DNA of 64,000 nt, taken from Mariniphaga sp041684965. GTDB lineage: Bacteria; Bacteroidota; Bacteroidia; Bacteroidales; Prolixibacteraceae. Below the pieces are notes generated by a model, which saw only the letters and a list, made by a program, of their open reading frames with translations, was not told the origin of the DNA and ran no database searches. Both the position numbers and the translations under genes were made by a program. Shown here piece by piece: positions 55,101 to 64,000 of this stretch. The stretch lies in NCBI GenBank assembly GCA_041684965.1, contig JAWLGR010000010.1:62001-126000 (forward strand). Direction: 5' to 3'. Within the stretch, counting starts at the first letter, position 1, and each line of letters starts with the position of its first letter.

Positions 55101-56469
55101 ATCCTGTTACAACAATATAGATGCTGTTGATAAATTAAGGTCAGAAATTATTTGTTCCTCGGAGGATAAAAAAGCCTTGCAGGAATTGATTCTGGCTCAT
55201 AATATTCTTAAAAAGCATTGCGAGAAAAAAACAAAGGTATTAACAGGCTCCAAAGAGATAATCAATAAATTTTTACTGAAAAACAAGGGTCCTTTTTTTG
55301 GAACCTTGCCAATTATAAAATTTGAAGAAAGTACCCCGGCAGTGCCAGCTCAAAAAAGCATCAACGATAATCTCGGAAAGGAAGGTAAACACAGGGAATT
55401 TATAACATCCTTTATATTTTTCGCAGAAACAGACACAGCTGACATTGAAAAACAATCAAATGTTATTATGAGAAACATTTGTGGCTTCCTAAATTCCGGC
55501 GGAGGGAGCTTATTTATAGGAATAAATGATGAAGGGCAAATTATTGGATTGAAAGAGGATTATAAATTACTTCCGGGGAAAGGTAATGCAGATGCTTATG
55601 AGCGATTTATCAGAAAGTATATTGTTCGCAGTTTTAGCAATGATGTTAACGGTCAAATCGAATTTAAATTCGTTGATAACAATGGCAGGGAATATTTAGA
55701 AGTTATTATTCCTGAACTTGATAGGCCTATCTCGTTTAATGACGAATTTTTTCAAAGGCAGGGGAATGAAACACGCATTCTGAAAGGTAATGATCTGATC
55801 CTGTTTTTAAGGAGAAAAATGTCATGGCAAGAACCAACAAATCATTCTAAGGAAAATAGCACAATCAGTAATCCTGTTTCTGATTCCGGTTTTCAGGAAA
55901 ATGATAAAGAAAATGAAGAAGTATCTGAACCCGATGAAGAAGTTGTCATTGCCTATTTCAGCTTGTTTTTAAGTGGAGACTATGCAATAACAAGGTCAAA
56001 GCCTCATACAAGAAATCTTCGAAAATTGCTGCCTATAAAGAAGGGAGATGAAGATGGATTTTTGCTTCAGGGATATGATAATGGTTGTGTCAATAAAATA
56101 AAAATCAGTACATTGCTTAAAAAAAGGTTTGGTTTTGAATACAAGAACGGGATTTCAGAAGACGGCAAACTTTTATTTTTGTCTGTTATCCCGGATGAAA
56201 GGTTACTGAGAATTGTATCCTTAAAAGATGAAGTTGAATATGTAAAAATGTACCACACAAAAAATATTTCAGTGCACGAACTTCTGTATCTGAAAGGCAA
56301 TATGATTGTCCCAAAAAATATTGATACTTTGATGAGTTATTCTGTTGTTGAGGATTCCTACGCTAAATTATTGAATCGCATGATAGCAGGATCGAAACAC
56401 TCAATTGGTAAAAGAAAAAATCACCCTGATTTTTTGGATGAATTTAAAATTCTCGCACAAATTATTTAA
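52108..56469 (+). CDS. Very large protein with S1-like modules and an AlbA_2/Schlafen domain
   Basis: The 1453-residue protein has no signal peptide or membrane segment and is rich in Lys, Glu and Asn. Its first 300 residues are a string of beta-rich segments of about 70 residues ending in phrases such as KIWFDYSLL, KLFFAPVD and YLLLSLI, which resemble OB/S1 modules. A helical middle section follows. A clearer S1-like unit (GVLHISELL...FFPDERLVLRVKESEKQLSFSLK) lies near 755-795. Residues about 1090-1240 match the AlbA_2/Schlafen-type domain (GKHREFITSF, FLNSGGGSLFIGINDEGQIIGL). A final 160-residue region is unassigned. The combination suggests nucleic-acid binding, perhaps in RNA or stress control or defence. 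It is an orphan, without neighbours that fix its role. Confidence 0.7.
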   Translation: MISKSPLIQKGQHRNYLVLEQRQNSTIVLDLITNESFPCKKIYIPPQQKVILYIKKIEQISAEKKIWFDYSLLNDYREGESFEFDIISRTKNGFTLENNENKQLFLPASLCSGLNGLKRIRLTVKSIELKENKLFFAPVDHTLVSESGSFTDELMVGESYNFNVNGYREINNTLSILLLERKGFNYSVRGYEFQKESSCPDIVRCIVQSIQQNKVYLSQDKYALLNQFYEEGKKYPFKVISLEQDENVKFYLLEDKFHLRHRIYFSNYCKKEFETLKEGAICELFLKRIEKKGYLLLSLISVDLNTKFYSVEEVFGAIGVTDANKYFYNLKNDFEQILDGKGKTNPVVDHNSRENHWLFTYLQFIPSFVSKLISNERIDEAKEFLQLNINLEKWILEGSDFLNNFSFEKKDQIILKAEYTIQKSLIKIQACNLIQSDGTHLFIERTLSNLTKSGRLRNASVLLFKEILALTNELLKRNIDEIIEIISLLIKNDLLDEYESGVYRNTLESRIIPEKKQLNQSLELDHELRASANNKTIVNICKILLLQILLDEKAGKKEYAVIDSANFLRYLSLITTGIKGKKELLKSSVACITSSTRLSVKLTDLDSLPGKYHCRKLKELKVSDKGKQLYLNNGSIYKGTSGWHLFSSPRLGYYRMEKELQFTNIASFYNGLLNVASKTKFNLPLTGLKSFRDYSENWEKYYQSNFEVDPENEQKIFPLPNEKVEAVVKCIHKDNCQLLFLKLSDSRYRGEGVLHISELLTVHLTSLEGLFFPDERLVLRVKESEKQLSFSLKQDIWELTRHFFNIGDFIDAQVVSIKEDLAFTITERGAPGVFIIPLDTKIFEGGTYRLKVINNREDKMTYFCEYHSHTENKITAESELRQLLKKYFIIYEEHEEIPSVKLLEAMIGSVKLSLEALVFIQENLIQKLEGLFILKLICSITKDSKSYYFDQHIKHIITLLEFNEFSDTSVFDKLEFINEHTLEVYPRLNDLNDGLKLLSCYNNIDAVDKLRSEIICSSEDKKALQELILAHNILKKHCEKKTKVLTGSKEIINKFLLKNKGPFFGTLPIIKFEESTPAVPAQKSINDNLGKEGKHREFITSFIFFAETDTADIEKQSNVIMRNICGFLNSGGGSLFIGINDEGQIIGLKEDYKLLPGKGNADAYERFIRKYIVRSFSNDVNGQIEFKFVDNNGREYLEVIIPELDRPISFNDEFFQRQGNETRILKGNDLILFLRRKMSWQEPTNHSKENSTISNPVSDSGFQENDKENEEVSEPDEEVVIAYFSLFLSGDYAITRSKPHTRNLRKLLPIKKGDEDGFLLQGYDNGCVNKIKISTLLKKRFGFEYKNGISEDGKLLFLSVIPDERLLRIVSLKDEVEYVKMYHTKNISVHELLYLKGNMIVPKNIDTLMSYSVVEDSYAKLLNRMIAGSKHSIGKRKNHPDFLDEFKILAQII

Positions 56470-57014
56470 TATCAGGATGCACATCATCAATACAATGCTT
56501 GTAATACGTTAAATTATGAATAATCAATCAGGAACGGGGATTGCCTTAACCCAATTATATGTTGGCAAATAAAAAATAAAAAAAGTTATATTGTTAAAAA
56601 GATTTAAATAGATTAAATTACAATAACGAAAATAAAAAAAAATAGTATCTTTTCTCTGTTTTTGCTTAAAACGAAAGGAAATTCTTAACAGCAAGCAGGG
56701 ATTTTTAGAATAAATAGTTATAACACAACGCACATTTAAATATTAGAATTTTATGATTCAGATTAATCCTAAAATACTTTAAAATACTATTCGTCTTATT
56801 AATAATTAATTTGGAAAGGAGGCTGAATGAAATGAAAATTTGAGAATTTATTTGTTATCTGTTATTACTTTTCTTTAGTAGATTAGAATAATACTTACGA
56901 ATAAATAAACCAGAGGGAGTAAAATAAATCATCCTCTGGAAGGACATGGTAAATGAAACTTACCCAGTCCTGTTAATAGATAATTTTAAATTAATCACTA
57001 AAACAGTTAATATT
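56470..57014. other. AT-rich leader region of the first LTD gene
   Basis: This stretch of 545 bases carries no gene. A 7-bp hairpin, CCAGAGG (56910-56916) with CCTCTGG (56933-56939), lies about 75 bases before the start codon. A purine-rich GGAAAGGAGGC element at about 56813 has a counterpart, AAAAGGAGG, about 90 bases before the paralogue's start. Confidence 0.5.
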
Positions 57015-60000
57015 ATGAGATTTAATTTTTTACTTTTTTTATTTCTATTCTCAATTGGGGCTGTAAATGCCCAGGATACCATTCGCACGCTGATAATATC
57101 AGAAGCACGTTTGGACAGTCCGCCAGATTCATATATTGAGATTACGAATGTGGGGGATGAGGCAGTAAACCTTGCCCAGTTCAAAGTAGGTGAATTGGGT
57201 GCATATCAGGTGAGCCGTGTATACGACCCATTTACTGATCCCATTACTCCCAGGGCAGGTTTTTGGCTTATGTTACCCGATTTTGATCTTGAGCCGGGAG
57301 AAAGTTTTGTTATCAAAAACGATTATGATTTTGGACCGCGGCAATATAGGAATAAGGTACCAGGTTTCGAAAGCAAGCACCGGGAAATACATCCCAAATG
57401 GTACGATTTAGCAGATCTGCTCATCGACATGCCGGAAACTGGTGGTGATGAAACCGACCAAGTTTCAGATATGTGGCGTTTGATGTCGGATAACTATAGT
57501 GGCCGCAACGGTTTCTATCTTGAACAGCATCTCAATGAAACCGACTCGGTAACAGTTGACCAGGTAGGTGGTGTTTTTGACAACGATGGTAAAAATTTCT
57601 CTACTGGTAATTATGATGTAGCAGGAGTAGGAGGAGCTACTGCGACCCATACATTGGTTCGAAAATACAGTGTCACCAGAGGGAATCCTGATTTTGCCAA
57701 TGCCCGTGGTAACGCACCCGAAGACTCGGAATGGATGCCTATTCCCTTAGAGCCTGAAAGAGGTTCGAAATACCGGGAAATATATTGGACAGTTGGCAAT
57801 CATGGAAATTACAACCTTGATGAAAACACATTGGTTTCTACAAATGTAGACATGAGTGTTGATTATGCAGCAAAAACAATCACTGTACCCTACTACATTC
57901 GCAGAAAAGATGGCATAATACAGAATCTGGAGGAAAAACCAGGTGTAGCATGGAGATACTTAGTTTCTCCGGCTTTTGAAGATACTCTGGCATTCGGAGC
58001 CCGTACAGGTGATAAACTGGTGATTTTTGTTGTAGGTAATGAGTTGGATGTTGATACATTCGATGTTGTGGTATCAGAACCCGCTTCGAATGCAAATAGG
58101 GTACTTCCCGTTATTAATATGGACCCGGCAGAAAACTGGCGTAGATTTTACCCACTAAGAAATCTTAATTATGACTGGCCCTGGGTAACAGAGCATGCAT
58201 CAGGTCCAGATACAATTACAGGTGTATGGTATGGAATTCCATACGCTACCCGAGTTGACAGCTTGTTTGATCGTCTGGAGAAACCGGCCAATGCAAGCTG
58301 GGAGTTTGTTTGGGTCGATGATGTTGAAAGACCTGATCTAAAAGATGGGGATATACTAAGAATCACTGCTGAAAACGGTGAAACAAAAGACTATCATATA
58401 CAGGTACAACCCTATGATCCAAGTACAAATGCATCCTTATCTTCTATCACATGGCCTGATATACCTGAGGATTTAAAAGGAATTTTTGGCTGGAAAGGGG
58501 ATACAATTCCGAATTTTACACCTTCTACACTAAATTACAGAATCAGTGTGCCGGCAGAATACGATGGGATTCCTGCACTGATAGCAAAAAAAGCAGATCT
58601 GAATTCCACAGTTGAAGTAGAACGTGCAACAAAACTTACAGGTACTGTGGAAGAAAGTACAGTTAAGTTTAATGTAACTGCCGAGGATGGACAGACTACA
58701 CGTACCTATACGGTTGAACTTGTTAAGGAACAATCTTTTGAAAACATACAACCTTATGAAGCTGATCCATTCATATCGGAATTGGTTAATAATGCTCAAT
58801 TTCGAAATCGTTATATGGAAATAGTCAACCCTGGTAACCAGCCACTTGACTTGAGCAATTATATGATTGCTTCTGACTGGGGTGTGGATCCAACCACTGT
58901 AATTACCAATGAAAATACCTGGATGCGCCGTTATAACAAATACGTGCCCGGTTATAAATGGGTGGATGAAACAACATGGGGTGCAGCGCCGGCAACTCTA
59001 GAGCCGGACTTAAATGTAGATTATATTGTGCAGCCCGGTGAAGTTTTTGTTTTGGGAACCATCCGAGAAGACAATATTGCCTATGGGACAGGTGGTCAAA
59101 ACCTTGCAAGAAATGAAGGTTGGCACTGGCAGGTACCCGATGTAATGAATGTACAGTTTTACCCTGGCTTTGAAAGTCCGGTTTCAGGTATCACTTATAA
59201 CAATCCATGGAATGAAGATTTAGATTACAATTACACACCTGCAAAGATAGGCTCAAATGGTATCTGGATATTCAAAATATTAAACGACTCTGTGAAACAA
59301 GGCTTGAAACCAGCTACCGATCCCAGGGATTTCGAATTGGTAGAATCAATCTGGAATAATGGACAAACAATGCTGTTTGGTGGAAGATCAATGCCTTCAA
59401 TCAGTACAGCAATCCGGAAACCGCACATTTATCAGGGCAATCCTGTTCATGGTGCTACATTTGGTACAACACCTGAAGATTCTGAATGGACCCTGACTTC
59501 TGATGCGGATTTAAGAAATCAGGGAGTTTCTCCATACTCAAAAAGCCAGTTGTATATTGAAAACGATATCGGCCAACATTATATGGTACCGCCTACTCAT
59601 TATAAATCAACAGTAAAATCGTCTGTTTATAAAGTAAGTGAAGGTTATTCACTTGAGGAGGAAATCAGGGGGCCACGTACAGGCGAGACGGTTGATCAGT
59701 TTATTAACAATATAATAAAAGAGAACGAAGGTCAAAGCCTTGAAGTAATGCGGGGAGAAGAAAAACTTGCCAATGATGCACAGCTTAATATGGGTGACGT
59801 GCTGGTAGTTCTTTCAGCTGACAGTGTAAATACCACTCAATATACTCTTGAAGTTACCGCGGAGGGATTGAGTTCTGATGCTGTATTAACTTCAACCCTA
59901 TATGAAATAACCGTTAATGAAGATGAAGGAACTATTTCCGGATTTGAGTATGGAACTCTGGTTGAAACAGTCGTTGGTAATGTCACATTGCCGGAAGGAG

Positions 60001-60944
60001 CTACTATGGCAGTTATTGATGGTAATAATGCATATGTTCCTTTTAAAAAGCTGAATTATGATACGACCTATGTAACTGTGTCTGTAAGCCAGGATGTCTA
60101 CTTTGAAGTGGTGGCAGAAGATGGTCTGACAACTATTATTTATCAGTTGGAACCAAACAGCTCTGAAGACGATGCATTCCTACTCTCGGATGTTTATATG
60201 GTTACCCAGGATCAAAATCTAATAGATTTTGTGCCCAGAGGAACTAATGTACAGTCCTTCCTGAACAATATTGTACCATCCTTAGGCGCTTTTGTTAAGG
60301 TAGTAAATAAAATTGGACAGGAAAGAACAGACGGGACATTACATCAGGATGATAAAGTAGTTGTGACATCATCCAATGAAATGAATACAAGAGTCTATCA
60401 TCTTTCAATGCTTTCTACACAATACATTCAGGGATCCAATTACCTTGCCTATGTATTGTCTAATGTATATGATGTAGACCAATTGGATTTCGTTATTTCA
60501 GGATCGTTATCAAATACTGCTGTTTCAGAATTCAATACAGGTATTGTTGCTGCACCGGGAGCTAGCTTTGTTGTAGTTGATTCTGAAGGAAATGAAAAGA
60601 CTTCCGGTGATATTCAGGATGGCGACAGACTGAGAGTAACTTCTGCTGACCAAAAAGTAACGGTTTTGTATGATATTGATATGCAACTTGTTTCTGCAGG
60701 CAAAATGAAAACAGCGCAAATTAGTATCTATCCTAACCCAACCAGCGGTGAAGTGAACATCAGAGGAATTGAACCCGGTAATCGAATTCAGGTATTTAAT
60801 ACTGCAGGTTCAATTATTAAAGATGTGAAAGTACAAAACAATCTGTCCCGAATCAGTATTGACAGCCAGCCAGCTGGAATTTATCTGATTATTATCAGTA
60901 ACAACCGTCAACTGGTGGGTCAGTATAAAATTGTAAAAAAGTAA
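57015..60944 (+). CDS. Very large secreted lamin-tail-domain protein with T9SS signal
   Basis: Starting at 57015 (MRFNFLLFLFLFSIGAVNAQ, a signal peptide) gives 1309 residues. The frame opens at 56946, but those first residues are not signal-like. Two lamin-tail-domain regions are visible: one after the signal (RTLIISEARL...SYIEITNVGDEAVNL) and one near residue 585 (FISELVNNAQFRNRYMEIVNPGNQPLDL). Four beta modules of about 95 residues follow (starting near nucleotides 59620, 59900, 60187 and 60462). The C-terminal type A T9SS domain contains ISIYPNPTSGEVNI. This is probably a surface or released protein. A close paralogue follows directly downstream. Confidence 0.85.
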   Translation: MRFNFLLFLFLFSIGAVNAQDTIRTLIISEARLDSPPDSYIEITNVGDEAVNLAQFKVGELGAYQVSRVYDPFTDPITPRAGFWLMLPDFDLEPGESFVIKNDYDFGPRQYRNKVPGFESKHREIHPKWYDLADLLIDMPETGGDETDQVSDMWRLMSDNYSGRNGFYLEQHLNETDSVTVDQVGGVFDNDGKNFSTGNYDVAGVGGATATHTLVRKYSVTRGNPDFANARGNAPEDSEWMPIPLEPERGSKYREIYWTVGNHGNYNLDENTLVSTNVDMSVDYAAKTITVPYYIRRKDGIIQNLEEKPGVAWRYLVSPAFEDTLAFGARTGDKLVIFVVGNELDVDTFDVVVSEPASNANRVLPVINMDPAENWRRFYPLRNLNYDWPWVTEHASGPDTITGVWYGIPYATRVDSLFDRLEKPANASWEFVWVDDVERPDLKDGDILRITAENGETKDYHIQVQPYDPSTNASLSSITWPDIPEDLKGIFGWKGDTIPNFTPSTLNYRISVPAEYDGIPALIAKKADLNSTVEVERATKLTGTVEESTVKFNVTAEDGQTTRTYTVELVKEQSFENIQPYEADPFISELVNNAQFRNRYMEIVNPGNQPLDLSNYMIASDWGVDPTTVITNENTWMRRYNKYVPGYKWVDETTWGAAPATLEPDLNVDYIVQPGEVFVLGTIREDNIAYGTGGQNLARNEGWHWQVPDVMNVQFYPGFESPVSGITYNNPWNEDLDYNYTPAKIGSNGIWIFKILNDSVKQGLKPATDPRDFELVESIWNNGQTMLFGGRSMPSISTAIRKPHIYQGNPVHGATFGTTPEDSEWTLTSDADLRNQGVSPYSKSQLYIENDIGQHYMVPPTHYKSTVKSSVYKVSEGYSLEEEIRGPRTGETVDQFINNIIKENEGQSLEVMRGEEKLANDAQLNMGDVLVVLSADSVNTTQYTLEVTAEGLSSDAVLTSTLYEITVNEDEGTISGFEYGTLVETVVGNVTLPEGATMAVIDGNNAYVPFKKLNYDTTYVTVSVSQDVYFEVVAEDGLTTIIYQLEPNSSEDDAFLLSDVYMVTQDQNLIDFVPRGTNVQSFLNNIVPSLGAFVKVVNKIGQERTDGTLHQDDKVVVTSSNEMNTRVYHLSMLSTQYIQGSNYLAYVLSNVYDVDQLDFVISGSLSNTAVSEFNTGIVAAPGASFVVVDSEGNEKTSGDIQDGDRLRVTSADQKVTVLYDIDMQLVSAGKMKTAQISIYPNPTSGEVNIRGIEPGNRIQVFNTAGSIIKDVKVQNNLSRISIDSQPAGIYLIIISNNRQLVGQYKIVKK

Positions 60945-61435
60945 AAATTTATTTAAATTATTAAAGTAAAAAGGCTGCCCGCTATGGGCAGCCTTTTTTC
61001 ATGTAAAAAAGTCCAGAAAAAGTTAATGACCGTTATAGAAAACCAGTTTTTAAAAAGGATGCCGATCCATCCAGTTAAACCATTTCTAACACAACGATTG
61101 GAAAGATCAAAAACCAACATCTTGGTTGCTTGTGGCTATGCAATATTTTATCTCATTTTACGGTAAGAATAAAAATTCAATAATAAGCATGGCCAAAAGA
61201 AGAATTTTTTGAAAATGTGAAACAATTTAAAAATGTAATAAAAATAAATTCATAATTAAATTGTCCACAGTTATATGGTATTCTACTTTATTATAGAAGC
61301 AAGAATTTTATTTGTGAATTTTTAATCTCAATATATCAATTCTTTAAAAAAGGAGGTTCAATGGAAAACAAGCATTAAGATTTTTTAACAACAGTCACTA
61401 TTAATTTTTAAATTTAAACTAAAACTGTTAATATT
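60945..61435. other. Spacer between tandem LTD paralogues
   Basis: The first 60 bases hold the terminator. The rest is AT-rich, with a short frame at 60984-61166 that overlaps the terminator and is not credible. The last 25 bases before the second gene (TAAAACTGTTAATATT) match those before the first gene, showing that the duplication extends into the leader. Confidence 0.6.
60968..60999 (+). terminator. Rho-independent terminator after the first LTD gene
   Basis: AAAAAGGCTGCCC at 60968-60980 pairs with GGGCAGCCTTTTTT at 60986-60999 around a five-base GCTAT loop. It is the strongest terminator in the window and lies 24 bases after the stop. Confidence 0.93.
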
Positions 61436-64000
61436 ATGAGATTTAACTTTTTACTTTTTTTATTTTTATTTTCAATTGGGGTTTTAAATGCACAGGATAC
61501 AATTCGAACCCTGATAATTTCTGAAGCGCGGTTAAACGGACCGCAGGATTCGTATATTGAAATTACGAATGTTGGAGATGAGGCTCTTAATCTTGGCCAG
61601 TTCAAAGTAGGAGAATTAGGTGCTTACCAGATTAGCAGGGTGTATGATCCATTTAATGATCCAATTACCCCCAGAACAGGATTCTGGCTCATGTTGCCAG
61701 ATGTAGATTTACCTGCCGGAGAAAGTTTTGTTATTAAAAATGTATATGATTTTGGACCGCGGCAGTACAGAAATAAAGTTCCAGGGTTCGAAAGCAAGTA
61801 CCGGGAAATTCATCCGAAATGGTATGATCTGGGCGACTTGCTGATTCATATGCCGGAAACCGGAGGCGACGAAACAGACAGTATTTCACCCTATTGGCGA
61901 TTGATGTCAGATAACTACAGTGGACGTTCTGGGTATTATATTGAACAGCATTTAAATGAAACCGACTCTGTTACTATTGATCAGGTAGGAGGTGTTTTTG
62001 ACAACGATGGAAAAAACTTTTCCACCGGGAAATATGATGTTGCCGGAGTTGGAGGAGCAACGGGTTCACATACACTAGTTCGTAAATTCAGCATTAAAAA
62101 AGGAAATCCCGATTTTGCCAATGCCAGAGGAAATGCACCTGAAGACTCAGAATGGATTCCGATTCCTGTGGAACCTGAAAGAGGTTCAAAGTTCCGTGAA
62201 ATATTCTGGACAGTTGGCAATCATGGCAATTTCAAATTGGATGCAAACACTTTGGTTCCTTTAAACAATGATATAATTGTTGATTTTGCAGGTAAAAAAA
62301 TTACTGTGCCTTATTACATCCGCAGAGGAGACGGTCTAATGCAAAACATGGAAGAAAAACCTGGTGTAGCATGGAAATACATTGTGTCACCAGCTTTCGA
62401 AGATACATTAGCTTTTGCCTCGCGTACAGGGGATAAACTGGTTGTTTTTGTTGTTGGAAACGATTTGGAGGTAGATACATTTGACATCTTCGTTTCAGAA
62501 CCTGCAGCAGATGCAAATATTGTTGTGCCTGTAATCAATAAAGATGCCGCCGAAAACTGGCGCAGGTATTATCCGTTGGTAAATAAGAATTACGACTGGC
62601 CGTGGATAACTGAACATGAATCCGGACCTGATACTATAACAGGTAACTGGTATGGAATACCGTATGCTACACGCGTCGACAGCCTGTTTGACCGTTTGGA
62701 AAAACCAGCCAATGCAAGTTGGGAGTTTGTATGGGTTGATGGTGAGGAAAGACCTGATCTGAAAGATGGTGATAAGCTTAAAGTGATTGCAGATAATGGA
62801 AATATAAAAGAATACCATATTGAGCTACAACCTTATGCTCCCAGTTCAAATGCATCACTTGCATCAATAACATGGCCCGATATACCTGCAGAGCTAAAAG
62901 GAATTTTCGGCTGGAAAGGTGATACAATTCCAAACTTTAGCGCATCCACATTCAATTACAGAATCGATGTTCCATTCGAATACAATGGAATTCCGGCACT
63001 GGTTGCAAAAAAAGCAAATCTGAATGCTACGGTGGAAGTGCAACGGGCAACTAATCTTTCAGGCTCTTTGGCAAATAGAACAGTGAAATTTATTGTAACT
63101 GCTGAAGATGGAAAAGCCATTAATACTTATACAGTTGAGCTTGTTAAGGAACAGTCGCCTGATAATGTACAACCTTATTACGGAGAACCATTCATATCTG
63201 AATTAGTAAATAATGCTCAATGGCGCAACCGGTACATGGAAGTTGTTAATCCTGGTAACCAGCCAATCGATTTGAGCGATTATATGATTGTATCAGATTG
63301 GAGCATTAACCCTACAACAGCTATTACCAATGTAAATACCTGGATGCGTCGTTATAACAAATACGTGCCCGGTTATAAATGGGTGGATGAAACAAACTGG
63401 GGTGTAACGCCGGCGACTCTTGAACCGGACCTGAATGTAAACGCAATAGTTCAGCCTGGTGAAGTATTTGTTTTGGGTAATATCCGTGAGGATAACATTG
63501 CCTACGGAACAGGCGGACAAAATCTGGTTAAAAATGAGGGTTGGCACTGGCAGGTGCCTGATGTAATGAATGTACAGTTTGCAACATTCACCAGTCCGGT
63601 TTCCGGCATCGAATATAAAAATCCATGGAATGAAGACCTGGATATTACATACACTCCTCCGAAAATGGGTTCAAATGGTATTTTTGTTTTCAAAATATTA
63701 AATGATTCCGTTAAACAAGGATTGAAACCGGCAACTGACCCAAGAGATTTTGAATTGGTTGAATCGATTTGGAATAATAACCAAACCATGTTGTTTGGCG
63801 GCAGATCGATGCCTTCAATCAGCACTGCTATCCGGAAGCCTCATATTTATCAAGGAAACAAGGTGCATGGTGCTACCTTCGGTGAAACACCCGAAGATTC
63901 AGAATGGACATTGACCTCGGATGCTGATTTAAGAAATCAGGGAGTTTCTCCGCACTCAAAAAGCCAGTTGTACATTGAAAACGACATAGGCAAGCATTAC
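61436..64000 (+). CDS. Second lamin-tail-domain secreted protein, 3' end outside the window
   Basis: The ATG at 61436 begins MRFNFLLFLFLFSIGVLNAQ and the frame stays open for 855 codons to the right edge, so the gene is partial. It is closely similar to the preceding gene through both lamin-tail regions (TIRTLIISEARLNGPQDSY and PFISELVNNAQWRNRYMEVV). Differences are scattered substitutions without frameshifts, so both copies are under selection as intact proteins. By homology it should continue into beta modules and a T9SS signal, but these are not visible. It is the downstream copy of a tandem duplication of about 4.4 kb. Confidence 0.87.
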   Translation, partial: MRFNFLLFLFLFSIGVLNAQDTIRTLIISEARLNGPQDSYIEITNVGDEALNLGQFKVGELGAYQISRVYDPFNDPITPRTGFWLMLPDVDLPAGESFVIKNVYDFGPRQYRNKVPGFESKYREIHPKWYDLGDLLIHMPETGGDETDSISPYWRLMSDNYSGRSGYYIEQHLNETDSVTIDQVGGVFDNDGKNFSTGKYDVAGVGGATGSHTLVRKFSIKKGNPDFANARGNAPEDSEWIPIPVEPERGSKFREIFWTVGNHGNFKLDANTLVPLNNDIIVDFAGKKITVPYYIRRGDGLMQNMEEKPGVAWKYIVSPAFEDTLAFASRTGDKLVVFVVGNDLEVDTFDIFVSEPAADANIVVPVINKDAAENWRRYYPLVNKNYDWPWITEHESGPDTITGNWYGIPYATRVDSLFDRLEKPANASWEFVWVDGEERPDLKDGDKLKVIADNGNIKEYHIELQPYAPSSNASLASITWPDIPAELKGIFGWKGDTIPNFSASTFNYRIDVPFEYNGIPALVAKKANLNATVEVQRATNLSGSLANRTVKFIVTAEDGKAINTYTVELVKEQSPDNVQPYYGEPFISELVNNAQWRNRYMEVVNPGNQPIDLSDYMIVSDWSINPTTAITNVNTWMRRYNKYVPGYKWVDETNWGVTPATLEPDLNVNAIVQPGEVFVLGNIREDNIAYGTGGQNLVKNEGWHWQVPDVMNVQFATFTSPVSGIEYKNPWNEDLDITYTPPKMGSNGIFVFKILNDSVKQGLKPATDPRDFELVESIWNNNQTMLFGGRSMPSISTAIRKPHIYQGNKVHGATFGETPEDSEWTLTSDADLRNQGVSPHSKSQLYIENDIGKHY

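Noticed and set aside
60984..61166. 60-residue plus-strand frame after the first LTD gene
   Set aside because: It begins inside the strong terminator and has no conserved features.

Overview
The window looks like a chromosomal segment of a Bacteroidota bacterium, probably in or near the Marinilabiliales/Prolixibacteraceae. It is AT-rich. It encodes type IX secretion C-terminal sorting domains (35372-36616 and 57015-60944), a TonB-dependent receptor next to a DUF4249 lipoprotein, Bacteroidota-style capsule genes, and a promoter of the TTTG/TAnnTTTG type. I recognised no rRNA, tRNA, insertion sequence or CRISPR array.

Region 1 (1-23327, all + strand) is a capsule or exopolysaccharide locus. 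It begins with nucleotide-sugar genes: a CapE/WbjB-like dehydratase (partial) and a CapF/WbjC-like reductase that lacks its usual cupin domain. These are followed by a polysaccharide deacetylase, a GT8 glycosyltransferase, a Wzx-type flippase, a LicD-type transferase and a membrane-bound WbpM/PglF-type 4,6-dehydratase. It ends with export genes: a Wza-like lipoprotein, a Wzc-like tyrosine kinase with a Tyr-Gly tail, and Wzi.

Inside this locus, between the dehydratase and wza, lies a lasso peptide cluster (8214-18401). It holds an HPr-kinase-like lasso kinase, a B2 leader peptidase, two very small precursor genes (9599-9751 and 12648-12806), two lasso cyclases, two 8-cysteine YkgJ-type proteins, a family-5-type nucleotidyltransferase, a PqqD-like B1/RRE protein and an ABC exporter. 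The precursor-cyclase-YkgJ cassette is present twice and appears to share one set of B1, B2, kinase and exporter. Both precursors have Trp9, Pro12, Val14 and Glu33 at identical positions and end in Ser. This fits an 8-residue macrolactam ring (9 is possible) and a C-terminal serine that could be phosphorylated and then glycosylated. The paired YkgJ proteins are the least explained part and the best candidate for an undescribed tailoring activity.

Region 2 (23328-34832) is mixed. After an unusual array of 11-bp direct and inverted repeats come a secreted alpha/alpha-toroid-like protein, two Tat-type Gfo/Idh/MocA oxidoreductases, a methyltransferase, a PhzF-like protein, a phosphoribosyltransferase-HAD fusion, RsgA, a DUF6064-type membrane protein, a long imperfect repeat block and an M50-like membrane protease.

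Region 3 (35082-51123) holds secreted and envelope functions: a LamG/T9SS protein, an MBL-fold hydrolase, a GH27 alpha-galactosidase, an M13 peptidase, a DUF4249/TonB-receptor pair and a DUF4962/heparinase-type lyase. It also carries an EF-G paralogue that lacks the catalytic histidine.

Region 4 (51490-64000) has a GNAT acetyltransferase, a 1453-residue protein combining S1-like modules with a Schlafen/AlbA_2 domain, and two tandem very large lamin-tail-domain secreted paralogues. The second paralogue runs off the window end.
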